From assembly GCA_965226785.1 (NCBI GenBank), contig CBDDEC010000001.1, positions 234,004-298,003 of the forward strand: a stretch of DNA of 64,000 bases. Reading direction: 5' to 3'. The DNA comes from CBDDEC01 sp965226785 (GTDB lineage Bacteria > Chloroflexota > Dehalococcoidia > UBA2979). The notes beneath the pieces were generated by a model that was given only the letters and a program-made list of their open reading frames with translations, was not told the DNA's origin and did no database searches. This document shows, piece by piece, positions 8,771-17,237 of this stretch. The translations under genes and the position numbers were made by a program. Position 1 is the first letter of the stretch. Every line of letters begins with the position of its first letter.

Positions 8771-10074
8771 CCGATCGGGCCGAGCACGCGGTCCGTATAG
8801 GCGTTGCTGAAGCGCCCGCGCGGGTCGAGGCGGCGACGAGCCGCCTGGAACTCGTCCCACGCCGGGTACAGCGGCGCCAGCGTCTCCGCGGTCTGGAAGT
8901 GGAGCTTGCCCCAGTGGGGCCGGCCGGCGTAGTCGGCCATGATCGTCTCGACCGGGACGAAATAGGGCTCGAAGGCCTCACCCTGTCGCACGTGGATGGC
9001 GATCGAGGCGGTGTCGCGGCCGTAGCACATGCTCACAGGCAGATCGTCGCCACGGGCCCAGCGCACCTCGATCGGCATCGAGATCGCGAGACCGGAGCGC
9101 GCGACGAATGCGCGCACCCGCTCCAGGGCCTCGCGCGCATGCGCGCGTGGGATGAAGTACTCCATCTCGTAGAAGCGCACGCGCCGCTCGGAGGTGAACA
9201 CCCGATACGAGCGGTCCACGTAGTCATCGCGCGTCACGTCGGGCAGCGCCGAACGCACGAGGCGTCCGAGCCGCGGTGAGAAGCGCGAGGCGCGGAGCGC
9301 GGCGTTGCCGCCGAGATTGGTGACGATCCGATCCTCGTACCAGCGCCGCCACGCTGGCAGATGCTGGGCCGGCCGCTCCGTGCGGTTGTTGCGCTTCGTG
9401 AACGCGAACGAGCCGTGCGGCGAGCAGAAGTACTCGAAGTGCTCGTGCTGCTCAACGAACGCGTCCTGCCGCGCCAGCACCTCGTCGAGGCCCATGTTGA
9501 CCTCGAGGGCGTGCAGGTTGAACGCCGGCTCGAGTTGCAGCGTCACCGTCGAGAGCACGCCGGCGGCGCCGACCCCGACGATGGCGGCGCGGAAGAGGTC
9601 GGCGTCGCGCTCGAGCGAGCATTCGACGATGTCGCCCTCGCCGGTGATGACGCGTGCCGCGACGGCCTGGGTCGCCAGGCAACCGAAGCCGATGCCGGTG
9701 CCATGCGTACCGGTCGAGAACGCCCCCGCGACCGTCTGGTAGGCGATGTCGCCGAGGTCGCTCATGGCCAGGCCACGCTCCCACAGCTCCGGACTGAGGT
9801 GCTCCAGGCGCTTGCCGACCTGCACCGTGGCCTGCATGCGTCCCGCATCAACCTCGACGATTCGGTCGTAGTTCGAGAGTTCGATCAGATAGCCGTCGGT
9901 CAGCGCGGTGCCGGTGAAGGAGTGACCTGAGCCCACGACCTTGACCCGCTCATCCTCGGTGGCGGCGCGGCGGATCGCGGCGACGAGTGCTTCCTCCGTC
10001 GAGGGCGACACGATCGCCTTTGGTGCGCAGGCCTGGTTCCCGGCCCAGTTCTCCCAGTGCTCGCGAGCGATCAC
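8767..10074 (-). CDS. FAD-linked aldonolactone oxidase (L-gulono/D-arabinono-1,4-lactone oxidase type)
   Basis: Encodes 435 aa. The N-terminal PCMH-type FAD-binding domain shows VVGSGHSFTGTALTDG (the VGxGHSF motif) and TVAGAFSTGTHGTG. The C-terminal ALO domain ends with RLDPRGRFSNAYTDRVLG, diagnostic of D-arabinono-lactone oxidase-type proteins. The family oxidises aldonolactones or sugar alcohols with oxygen or another acceptor. In the family FAD may be bound to a His at the GHS position; that His is present. The GTG start at 10074 overlaps the upstream hydrolase stop (GTGA), so they are one transcription unit. Sequence above 10074 in this frame is antisense to the hydrolase. Confidence 0.85.
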   Translation of the reverse strand: MIAREHWENWAGNQACAPKAIVSPSTEEALVAAIRRAATEDERVKVVGSGHSFTGTALTDGYLIELSNYDRIVEVDAGRMQATVQVGKRLEHLSPELWERGLAMSDLGDIAYQTVAGAFSTGTHGTGIGFGCLATQAVAARVITGEGDIVECSLERDADLFRAAIVGVGAAGVLSTVTLQLEPAFNLHALEVNMGLDEVLARQDAFVEQHEHFEYFCSPHGSFAFTKRNNRTERPAQHLPAWRRWYEDRIVTNLGGNAALRASRFSPRLGRLVRSALPDVTRDDYVDRSYRVFTSERRVRFYEMEYFIPRAHAREALERVRAFVARSGLAISMPIEVRWARGDDLPVSMCYGRDTASIAIHVRQGEAFEPYFVPVETIMADYAGRPHWGKLHFQTAETLAPLYPAWDEFQAARRRLDPRGRFSNAYTDRVLGPIG

Positions 10075-10973
10075 GCGGAGGCCGCTGCCTCGAGGTGTGT
10101 CGAGAGGAACGCGCGTGCCTCCTCGACGAGTTCGGGAGGGGCTTCGCCATGGCCACCGTCGAACCAGCGGCGCTCGACCGGGTCGGCCATCAGTGCCTGC
10201 AGCCGCTCGCCCGCCTCCTTCGTGACGAGGAGATCCCGTTCGCCGTTGACGATGATCTTCGGACGCCCGCCGGTCAACGGCGCGAAGGTGCCGGACGTGG
10301 TGAGCGCCGCTGCCAACTGCTCGTCCTCGTCGAGGTCCGCGAACTCGGTGCCCTCGGTGACGAACCGCGAGTAGGGACCCTCGCCGCCCACGAAGAACGA
10401 ACCGGCGCAGACGCGGTTCTCGAGCGCGAAGAACGGCACCCCGATGCGGCAACCCATCGAGACGCCGTGGTAGGCGATGGCGCCGTTCGCCACGTCGGCG
10501 CGCGTCAGCAGATAGTCGACTGTGCGCATCAGATCCTGGATCGCCTGGATGCGCTGGTCGCGTGTGCGGAAGATCAGGTCGGACCGCTGCGGCCGCAGCC
10601 GCCCTCGGTCGTCGGGAGTCTCGCGCGAGCCGAAGCCGTAGGCGTCCACCGACGCCACGAGCATCCCCTCGCCCGCCCAGCGCAGCGCGGTCGAGACCAG
10701 CGTCACGTTCGAGTGCCGGCCGAGGGGTGTCGAGCCGTGCTGGATGATCACGCTCGGGTGCGCTGCGCCATCGGAGGGGTAAGTCAGCGTCACGACCACA
10801 CGCTCGTCGTGCGTAGATGCGAACGTCACGCGCTCTCGCGCGACATCCTCGACGACGATCCGGGTCGTCGGGTCAATGACTTGCTCGGGCTCGCTCGTCG
10901 CCAGCAGCGGCAGCGTGCGGTCGTAGCGGTAGAGGTGGCGCAGCAAGCGCTCGTCGACAGCCGGTAGTGACAC
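10071..10973 (-). CDS. Alpha/beta hydrolase (dienelactone hydrolase/acetyl-xylan-esterase-like)
   Basis: Encodes 300 aa with an alpha/beta-hydrolase core. The oxyanion-hole strand is SVIIQHGST, the nucleophile elbow GVSMG, the acid strand IIVNGERDLLV and the catalytic His is in FDGGHGEAP. The N-terminal 60 residues form a beta-rich lead-in seen in larger esterases. The GTG start at 10973 follows a strong GAGGAGG site (minus strand) with a 6-base spacer. It is the first gene of a two-gene unit with the lactone oxidase, so it could act on a lactone or ester from the same pathway; that is inference. Confidence 0.8.
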   Translation of the reverse strand: MSLPAVDERLLRHLYRYDRTLPLLATSEPEQVIDPTTRIVVEDVARERVTFASTHDERVVVTLTYPSDGAAHPSVIIQHGSTPLGRHSNVTLVSTALRWAGEGMLVASVDAYGFGSRETPDDRGRLRPQRSDLIFRTRDQRIQAIQDLMRTVDYLLTRADVANGAIAYHGVSMGCRIGVPFFALENRVCAGSFFVGGEGPYSRFVTEGTEFADLDEDEQLAAALTTSGTFAPLTGGRPKIIVNGERDLLVTKEAGERLQALMADPVERRWFDGGHGEAPPELVEEARAFLSTHLEAAASA

Positions 10974-11017
10974 AGCGGACCTCCTCGGGCGGAGGCCAGC
11001 ATAAGCCGCGGCTGCGC

Positions 11018-12445
11018 CTAGACGCCGAGGTCCGGTCGGGCGTCCGACCACGGCGCGATCGCCTCGAACCCGGCGGAGGCGCGGATGCAGGCGGCGTCGT
11101 CGCGCCAGGGGGCGACGATCTGCAGACCGACCGGCAGGCCCTCGCCGTCGAAGCCGGCTGGAGCCGTCGCGGCGGGCTGGCCGGTGAGATTGAACGGATA
11201 GGTGAACGCGGTCCACCCGAGGTAGCTCTGCGGTACCCCGGCGATCTCCGCCGGGAAGTCCTCGCCGGCCGCGAACGCGGCGACGGGAAGCGTCGGCGTC
11301 AGCAACAGGTCGTAGTCCTCGAAGAACTCGCGGACCGACTGCGCGTACGCGAGATGTCGCGTCTCCGCGTTGGCCAGCTGCACCGCGGTCAGCTGCTGGC
11401 CCTGCTCGATCACGCGCAGCCGGCCCGGATCGAGCCGGTTGCGCACCTCGTCGAGGTCGTGCATGTGCCCGCCGGCCTGCCGTGACGCCCAGATCACGTC
11501 CAGGATGTCCCACGGATCGCCCTCGAGGGGATGCGCTTCCTCGACGGTGCAACCCAGCTCCTCGAAGCGTCGCGCTGCGGCCTCCGCGATGTCGGCGACG
11601 TCCTCGTGGACGGCGGCGTAGCCGAGGTCGCGTGACCAGGCGACGCGCAGACCCTCGAGCGGTCGCTCGCCGTCGGCGGCACGCGCACCGTCGCGCGCGG
11701 CGTCGAGATAGTTCGCGTTGGCATCGATCGACAGGCGGTCGCGAGGATCGCTTCCGGCAGTGATGTCGAGGAAGAGGGCGGCGTCGGCGACCGTGCGCGA
11801 GATCGGGCCGTTGTGCGACAGCGGCGAACTCGGCGGGTAGAGCGGGACCAGGCCCCAGGAGGGCTTCAGGCCGTAGACGCCGCAGAAGCCCGCCGGGATG
11901 CGAATCGAACCAGCGCCATCCGAGCCCTGGGCCAGCGGTCCCACGCCGGCCGCCACGTGTGCCGCCGCGCCGCCGCTCGAACCCCCGGAGGTGCGCCCGT
12001 GCTTCCAGGGGTTGTGCGTCGTGCCGGTGACGGGACTCGTCGTTTCGCCCTTCCACCCGAGTTCCGGTGTGGTCGTCTTGCCGAGCATGACGCCGCCGGC
12101 CGAGTAGAGCCGCTCGTTCATCGGCCCGTCCTCATCGGGGATCCAGTCCGGGTTGACCAGCGATCCACGGGCCGTGCGGATGCCGGCGGTGACCGTCAGG
12201 TCCTTCAGCGAAAACGGCACACCGGCGAGGGGGCCCGCCTCACCGGCCACGTACGCCGCCTCGGCGGCCCGCGCCTGTTCGAGGGCGAGTTCCGGCGTCA
12301 CCGTGACAAACGCATTGATCCGCGGCTCGACCGCCTCGAGGCGGCGCAGCACCGCCTCTGTCACCTCGACGGGCGACAGCTGCTTCGTGCGGTAGGCCTC
12401 GATCAGGTCGAGGGCGGAGCGGTAGCCGATCTCGGTGTCGTCCAT
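11018..12445 (-). CDS. Amidase (amidase signature family)
   Basis: Encodes 475 aa of the amidase-signature family (GatA, indoleacetamide hydrolase, 6-aminohexanoate hydrolase relatives). The Ser-cisSer-Lys triad is visible: Lys in VPFSLKDL, cis-Ser in GRTSGGSSGG, nucleophile Ser in GSDGAGSIRIPAGF. Length and the C-terminal VGLQIVAPWRDD segment are typical. The enzyme hydrolyses a C-N amide; no gatB or gatC is nearby, so a stand-alone catabolic amidase is more likely than a tRNA amidotransferase subunit. It starts at ATG 12445, divergent from the RidA-type gene 63 bp away. Confidence 0.87.
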   Translation of the reverse strand: MDDTEIGYRSALDLIEAYRTKQLSPVEVTEAVLRRLEAVEPRINAFVTVTPELALEQARAAEAAYVAGEAGPLAGVPFSLKDLTVTAGIRTARGSLVNPDWIPDEDGPMNERLYSAGGVMLGKTTTPELGWKGETTSPVTGTTHNPWKHGRTSGGSSGGAAAHVAAGVGPLAQGSDGAGSIRIPAGFCGVYGLKPSWGLVPLYPPSSPLSHNGPISRTVADAALFLDITAGSDPRDRLSIDANANYLDAARDGARAADGERPLEGLRVAWSRDLGYAAVHEDVADIAEAAARRFEELGCTVEEAHPLEGDPWDILDVIWASRQAGGHMHDLDEVRNRLDPGRLRVIEQGQQLTAVQLANAETRHLAYAQSVREFFEDYDLLLTPTLPVAAFAAGEDFPAEIAGVPQSYLGWTAFTYPFNLTGQPAATAPAGFDGEGLPVGLQIVAPWRDDAACIRASAGFEAIAPWSDARPDLGV

Positions 12446-12508
12446 GGCCGCCGTACCATACGGCGAAGCGTCGCCCCGCAGCGAGCGGTCGATGTTGGAG
12501 GGTCCGAC

Positions 12509-12898
12509 GTGCCGATCGAACGCATCAACCCTGCAGGCGTGCCGGCGATCCCGGGACTGACGCAAGTGGTACGCGCGACGGGTGCGACGACCCTCTATCT
12601 CTCCGGGATGGTTCCGTACGACACGGCGGGGCAGTTGATCGGCGGCAGCGATGTTGTCGAGCAGGCCCGGGCGGCGTTCGCCAATCTCGACACGGCACTC
12701 CGCGCTGCTGGAGCGACGTTGGCCGACCTCGTCAGGCTCACCTACTACATCGTGAATTACGACGAGTCGATCGCTCCGGCGCTGGGGCCGGTCCTGTCGC
12801 TGCCGGACCCCGCGCCCGCGATCACTTGGGTCGGCGTGGCGGCACTGGGGCGCGACGAAATGCTGATCGAGATCGAAGCGACCGCCGTCCTCGACTGA
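12509..12898 (+). CDS. RidA/YjgF/Rid family protein
   Basis: Encodes 129 aa, the size of RidA-type proteins, which deaminate reactive enamine/imine intermediates or act in catabolic pathways as trimers. Family landmarks are INPAGVP at the N-terminus, TLYLSGMVPYD, the AFANLDTALRAAGATLADLVRLTYYIVN helix-strand unit, and a C-terminal ITWVGVAALGRDEMLIEIEA strand. The Arg used for carboxylate binding in canonical RidA is replaced in the VGVAALGRD segment, so it may belong to another Rid subgroup. GTG 12509 follows GGAGGG at 12497-12502. Confidence 0.82.
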   Translation: MPIERINPAGVPAIPGLTQVVRATGATTLYLSGMVPYDTAGQLIGGSDVVEQARAAFANLDTALRAAGATLADLVRLTYYIVNYDESIAPALGPVLSLPDPAPAITWVGVAALGRDEMLIEIEATAVLD

Positions 12899-12901
12899 GC
12901 G

Positions 12902-12982
12902 CTAGAACATCGCGATCGGGTTCACCGGGCTGCCTGTGCCGCCTTCGACGCGGAGTGGGTGGGCCATGAACATGACGCACAT
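12902..12982 (-). pseudogene. C-terminal remnant of a cyclase (kynurenine formamidase-like) gene
   Basis: Only 26 codons before a TAG stop remain. They read FMAHPLRVEGGTGSPVNPIA, closely resembling the C-terminal strand of cyclase-family hydrolases (kynurenine formamidase relatives), which end in xLPLxIxGGTGSPxRxxA. No upstream part of the gene exists; the phosphotriesterase gene's leader takes its place. It is probably a deletion scar. The match is by eye on a short segment. Confidence 0.4.
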
Positions 12983-13058
12983 CCTAGCCGCGGTGCGTCC
13001 GCTATGCTGCCGCCACCTCGGACCGCCCTCCGCGGTACTGACGCGAGAGGAGCCCTCC

Positions 13059-14003
13059 ATGGCCACCGTCGAGACTGTCCTCGGACCGATCGAGGCGAGC
13101 GAGCTGGGTTTCACGCTCAGCCATGAGCACGTCATGACCTCGAACGGCGAAGACATCCGGCACTACCCATGGCTCTACGACCTCGAGGCCTCGGAGGCGC
13201 AGGTGATCGCCGAGCTGTCCGAGGCCAGGGCCGGCGGCGTCGACACGATCATCGATCTAACGACGCCCGACCTCGGTCGCGACGTCGAGTTCTTCGCGCG
13301 CGTCGCAGAAGCGTCGGGCGTCAACGTCGTTGTCGCCACCGGCATCTGGCGCGACGTGCCTCGATCCTTCTGGACGCGCGACCCGGACACAATCGCCGAC
13401 ATCTTCGTCCGCGAGATCGAAGAGGGCATCGGCACCACCTCGATCAAGGCTGGTGCGATCAAGGTAGCGAACGACGCCGTGGGTGTGACGGATGAAGCCG
13501 AGCTGGTGCTCCGCGGCGCGGCGCGTGCCGCGAAGCGCACCGGCGTGCCAATCAGCACGCACCACTGGGCGCCGCTCGAGGTGGGCCGCCGCCAGGTGGA
13601 GGTCTTCCTCGAAGAGGAGGTGCCGATGCACCTCGTCTGTATCGGGCACTCGGCCGACACCACGGACGCCGACTATCTCGAAGACCTCTTGCAGTCGGGC
13701 GTTTACATGTCGATGGACCGCTACCCCGGCGGTCCGGGCCGCGTCGGCTGGGAAGATCGCAACGCGACGGTGAAGGAGCTGATCGACCGCGGCTGGGCGG
13801 AGCGCCTCATGCTCGGTCACGACTACGGGCCGCGCCCGATTCGTGCGGGGGCCCAGGCGCCATCCTCGAATAACCCGACGCGCTATCTCTTCGTCTCGAC
13901 CGTCGCGATCCCGGCGCTGCTCGACGCCGGCGTCGAGCAGGCGACGATCGACATGATGATGCGCGAGGTGCCTCGGCGCTTCCTCACTGGCGAATCGTCG
14001 TGA
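13059..14003 (+). CDS. Phosphotriesterase-family metal-dependent hydrolase
   Basis: Encodes 314 aa of the PTE/PLL (php) family. Metal ligands are in place: HEH at residues 22-24, the bridging carboxylated Lys at about 135 (AGAIKVAND), His at 168/169 (ISTHHW), His197 (CIGHSAD) and Asp255 (LGHDYG). The opening VLGPIEASELGFTLSHEH is typical. Family members are mostly lactonases, with some promiscuous organophosphate hydrolysis. ATG 13059 follows GAGAGGAG. Its leader overlaps the cyclase remnant on the other strand. Confidence 0.87.
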   Translation: MATVETVLGPIEASELGFTLSHEHVMTSNGEDIRHYPWLYDLEASEAQVIAELSEARAGGVDTIIDLTTPDLGRDVEFFARVAEASGVNVVVATGIWRDVPRSFWTRDPDTIADIFVREIEEGIGTTSIKAGAIKVANDAVGVTDEAELVLRGAARAAKRTGVPISTHHWAPLEVGRRQVEVFLEEEVPMHLVCIGHSADTTDADYLEDLLQSGVYMSMDRYPGGPGRVGWEDRNATVKELIDRGWAERLMLGHDYGPRPIRAGAQAPSSNNPTRYLFVSTVAIPALLDAGVEQATIDMMMREVPRRFLTGESS

Positions 14004-14021
14004 GGGGCTAGCGGACGAGGC

Positions 14022-14771
14022 TTAGAGGATCTGCGAGAGGAAGAGCTTCGTGCGGTCCTCCCGCGGGTTCGTGAAGAAGTGCTCGGGCGTACCCTCCTCG
14101 ACGATCTGACCCTCGTCGAAGAAGAGGAAGCGGTCGGCGACGCCTTGGGCGAAGCCCATCTCGTGGGTGACTACGATCATCGTCATGCCCGACTCGGCGA
14201 GCTCGGTCATGACGTCGAGGACTTCTTTGATCATCTCCGGGTCGAGGGCCGAGGTCGGCTCGTCGAAGAGCATGATCTTCGGCTGCATCGCGAGCGCCCG
14301 GGCGATGGCGACGCGCTGCTGCTGGCCGCCGGAGAGCTGCGCCGGGAACTTGTCAGCCTGCTCCGGGATGCCGACACGCTCGAGGAGCTGCATCGCGAGT
14401 GTGTCAGCTTCCTCCTGGCCCAGATGGCGGACCTTCTGTGGCGCGAGCGTGATGTTGCGGTGCACGGAGAGGTGCGGGAAGAGGTTGAACTGCTGGAAGA
14501 CCATCCCCACCTCGGCGCGGATGGCCTCGAGGTTGCCAAGGTCGTCGTTCAGCTCGATGCCATCGATCACGATGCGTCCCGCGTCGTGGACCTCCAGACG
14601 GTTGAGGGTGCGAATGAACGTTGACTTGCCGGAGCCGGAGGGACCGAACACGACCACCACCTCCTGCTCCTTAACGGTGGTCGAGATGTCGTTCAGCGCC
14701 TGGAAGTCGCCGAAGAACTTGTCGATGTGCTCGACCTCGATGATGTCGCGTGCGTTGGCTGAGATGGCCAT
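14022..14771 (-). CDS. aapP: Amino-acid ABC transporter ATP-binding protein
   Basis: Encodes 249 aa of the polar-amino-acid ABC ATPase family (AapP/GlnQ). Walker A is GPSGSGKST, Q-loop VFQQFNLFPHLSV, signature LSGGQQQRVAIARAL, Walker B MLFDEPTSALDPE and the H-loop is VVTHEMGFA. Length is exactly that of the family. It is the last gene of the import operon, 16 bp after the second permease. It energises uptake through the two membrane subunits encoded just upstream. Confidence 0.93.
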   Translation of the reverse strand: MAISANARDIIEVEHIDKFFGDFQALNDISTTVKEQEVVVVFGPSGSGKSTFIRTLNRLEVHDAGRIVIDGIELNDDLGNLEAIRAEVGMVFQQFNLFPHLSVHRNITLAPQKVRHLGQEEADTLAMQLLERVGIPEQADKFPAQLSGGQQQRVAIARALAMQPKIMLFDEPTSALDPEMIKEVLDVMTELAESGMTMIVVTHEMGFAQGVADRFLFFDEGQIVEEGTPEHFFTNPREDRTKLFLSQIL

Positions 14772-14787
14772 GGTTGACTCCTTCGTC

Positions 14788-15981
14788 TTACCGGACGCCG
14801 ATGCCGAGCTGTCGCTCGATACGGGCGCTCATACGGGACATGGTGAATGCGATCGCCCAGAAGACGAGCGCGACGAACAACAGTGATTCGGCCTGCGTGC
14901 CGATGAACTCGGGCTGCGCCGGGATCCGCCGCGCCGCGCCGAGGAGGTCGACGAAGCTGAGGACGACCACCAGCGAGGTGTCCTTCCACAGCGAAACGAA
15001 GCGGTTCAAGAGCGCCGGGATCACGATGCGCAGCGCCTGTGGCAGGACGATGAACGTCGTGGTCTGGAAGGTGTTGAGCCCGACGGCGTCCGCGGCCTCG
15101 CGCTGGCCTCGAGGGATCGCCTGCAAGCCGCCGCGCACGACCTCGGCGATGTAGGCGGCGGCGAAACCGCCGATCACGAGCATCGCGCGCACCACGAGGT
15201 CGAGTTCGTCCAGCCCGCCGGCGGCCGGCATGAAGTCGGGCAGGACCAGCCTGGAGACAGCGAGCCAGAGAATGAGTGGCCCGGCTCGGACGAACTCGAT
15301 ATAGACCGTGCAGGCGATGCGGACCACGGGGAGCGAGCTGGCCCGACCGAGCGCGAGCAGGACACCAAGGGGGAAGCCGATCGCGATGCCGACCGACGCC
15401 AGCATCAGGTTCAGCATCACGCCGCCCCAGTCGCTGGTACGTACTCCGTCGCCGAGGTTCAGCAGCACGAGGGCCAGCGGCAGCACCAGCAGGCCGCCGA
15501 TGATGGCTGCCCGACGCCCGAGCGTTTCGAACTGGGTGCCGAGCATCACCCGGTGCCCGAGCAGGTACCCGAACACGGTCAGCGCCATTGTGATGGCGAC
15601 CAGCAACGCGTTCGTCCCCTCGAAGATCGTGCCAAAGAGGAAGATCAATGCGAAGAAGCTGATCACGAGTTCCGTGCGCGAGACGGAACTCCAGAGTCCG
15701 TAGCCAAGCCCCGCCGCAAGGCCGAGCACGAACAGCGGTGGCCAGAGGCGCCACTCCTCCCCCGTTGGGTACGTGGCGAGAGCGAGCAGCCGTCTGTTGA
15801 CCTCGACGGACTCCCAGTCCGCCGAGACCAGCACGAAGCGCCCGATGCTGAACATGAGGAACGCGCCGAAGACCACCGTCACGATTGTCAGCAGCGAGTT
15901 CCAGCGGCTGCTGAAGAGGTTCCGTCGCAGCCACAGGGAGCTGGTCGCGAAGGTGCTGAGCGGTTCGGTGCGGACGGCCAT
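14788..15981 (-). CDS. aapM: General L-amino-acid ABC transporter permease
   Basis: Encodes 397 aa, the large-permease size of AapM/BztC rather than the about 220-aa HisM type. Many hydrophobic segments are present; the C-terminal half carries the EAA loop region (AADAVGLNTFQTTTFIVLPQALRIVIPALLN), which docks on the ATPase. Its ATG shares one base with the aapQ stop (TAATG). It forms the channel as a heterodimer with the upstream permease. Confidence 0.9.
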   Translation of the reverse strand: MAVRTEPLSTFATSSLWLRRNLFSSRWNSLLTIVTVVFGAFLMFSIGRFVLVSADWESVEVNRRLLALATYPTGEEWRLWPPLFVLGLAAGLGYGLWSSVSRTELVISFFALIFLFGTIFEGTNALLVAITMALTVFGYLLGHRVMLGTQFETLGRRAAIIGGLLVLPLALVLLNLGDGVRTSDWGGVMLNLMLASVGIAIGFPLGVLLALGRASSLPVVRIACTVYIEFVRAGPLILWLAVSRLVLPDFMPAAGGLDELDLVVRAMLVIGGFAAAYIAEVVRGGLQAIPRGQREAADAVGLNTFQTTTFIVLPQALRIVIPALLNRFVSLWKDTSLVVVLSFVDLLGAARRIPAQPEFIGTQAESLLFVALVFWAIAFTMSRMSARIERQLGIGVR

Positions 15982-17150
15982 TACGCACCCACCAGCTGCA
16001 CGCGGCGGTTGATGTAGTTCATGATCCCGGAGATGGTCCAGCTCATCAGCTGGTACGTGAGGATGATGATCAGGTAGACCACCACCGCGTGGCCGATCTT
16101 ATTGATGATGACCGTGCTGATCTGGAAGAGGTCCGCGTAGGCGATGACCGCGGCCAGACTCGTGTTCTTCGTGAGGTTCAGATATTCGTTTGTCAGCGAC
16201 GGGATCATCGAGCGCAACGCCTGCGGCAGGATGATCAGCGACATGCGCTGGTAGCCAGTTAGCCCGACAGCCATCGCAGCTTCGGTTTGACCTCGCGCTA
16301 GCGACTGGATACTCCCACGCACGATCTCGGCGATGAACGAGCCGGTGTACAGCACCAGCGCCAACAGCAGCGCGGCAAACTCCGGCGTGATGCCCAGGCC
16401 ACCCTCGTACTGTCGCGTGAACTCCTGCGCCTGAACGTTCGGCACGTCGATGCCGACAGGAGCCAGCAGCAGCCCATAGGAGATGACCGCGATCGCGAGG
16501 AATGTCAGGACGCCGAAGAGGTTGGGTCGCTTCGTCTCGCCCGTCTGACTCTCCTCGACAGCCCGTCGCCGCCGCACGAACAACGCGGCGACGAGGCCGG
16601 CTGCCAACACGAGCACCCAGACCCCGAACAGCTCGCTGCGAGGCTCCGGCCAGGGAAGCTGCAGCGCCCGGTTCGAGAGATAGACGGTTCCGAACAGGTT
16701 CAGCTCGCGGCTGATCTCGGGGAGCTTCAGGAACACTGCGGTGTACCAGAATATGATCTGCACCAGGATGGGGGTATTGCGGATGGTCTCGACATAGATC
16801 AGTGCGATCTTCGAGACGAGCCAGTTGTCAGACAGCCGCGACACGCCCGCGACCACGCCGATGATAGTCGCGAGGAAGATGCCGACGAGGGCTAGCCGTA
16901 TGGTGTTCCAGACCGCCCCGAGATAGACGATCCAGCGCACCTCGTTGCTATCGGGTTCGAACAGCCAGCCATGGCCGGGCTGGAACCCCGTCGGGCCGGT
17001 GATGAAGTCGACATCGAGTTCGAGCTGTAGGGCTCGGTCGATGATGTAGCCAACCAGCAGCGCCAGAAAAAAGGCGAAGATCGCCTGCCAGATGATTCGC
17101 TGCGCACGTCGACTGCGCCACAGGCGCGGCCGCTGCGTCTGAAGCGCCAT
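15981..17150 (-). CDS. aapQ: General L-amino-acid ABC transporter permease
   Basis: Encodes 389 aa, typical of AapQ/BztB. An extended periplasmic-loop region with repeated hydrophobic helices precedes a C-terminal EAA loop (EAAMAVGLTGYQRMSLIILPQALRSMIPSLTN). It lies 87 bp after aapJ, across a strong hairpin, and overlaps aapM by one base. It pairs with aapM to form the membrane channel for broad-specificity L-amino-acid import. Confidence 0.9.
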   Translation of the reverse strand: MALQTQRPRLWRSRRAQRIIWQAIFAFFLALLVGYIIDRALQLELDVDFITGPTGFQPGHGWLFEPDSNEVRWIVYLGAVWNTIRLALVGIFLATIIGVVAGVSRLSDNWLVSKIALIYVETIRNTPILVQIIFWYTAVFLKLPEISRELNLFGTVYLSNRALQLPWPEPRSELFGVWVLVLAAGLVAALFVRRRRAVEESQTGETKRPNLFGVLTFLAIAVISYGLLLAPVGIDVPNVQAQEFTRQYEGGLGITPEFAALLLALVLYTGSFIAEIVRGSIQSLARGQTEAAMAVGLTGYQRMSLIILPQALRSMIPSLTNEYLNLTKNTSLAAVIAYADLFQISTVIINKIGHAVVVYLIIILTYQLMSWTISGIMNYINRRVQLVGA

Positions 17151-17186
17151 TGCTAGCTACTCGCTGCTCGGCTCGATATCACGGAA

Positions 17187-17214
17187 CGGCGGCCCCAACC
17201 GCTTGGGGCCGCCG
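17187..17214 (-). terminator. Strong intercistronic hairpin between aapJ and aapQ
   Basis: A perfect 12-bp stem (CGGCGGCCCCAA paired with TTGGGGCCGCCG) closes a 4-base loop. It stands in the 87-bp gap after the binding-protein gene. No U-run follows, only GTTCCGTG. It may act as a leaky terminator or as a 3' stabiliser giving more binding-protein mRNA than permease mRNA, as is known for other ABC importers. Confidence 0.7.
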
Positions 17215-17237
17215 CCGTGATTCGAATCGTCGCTTGG

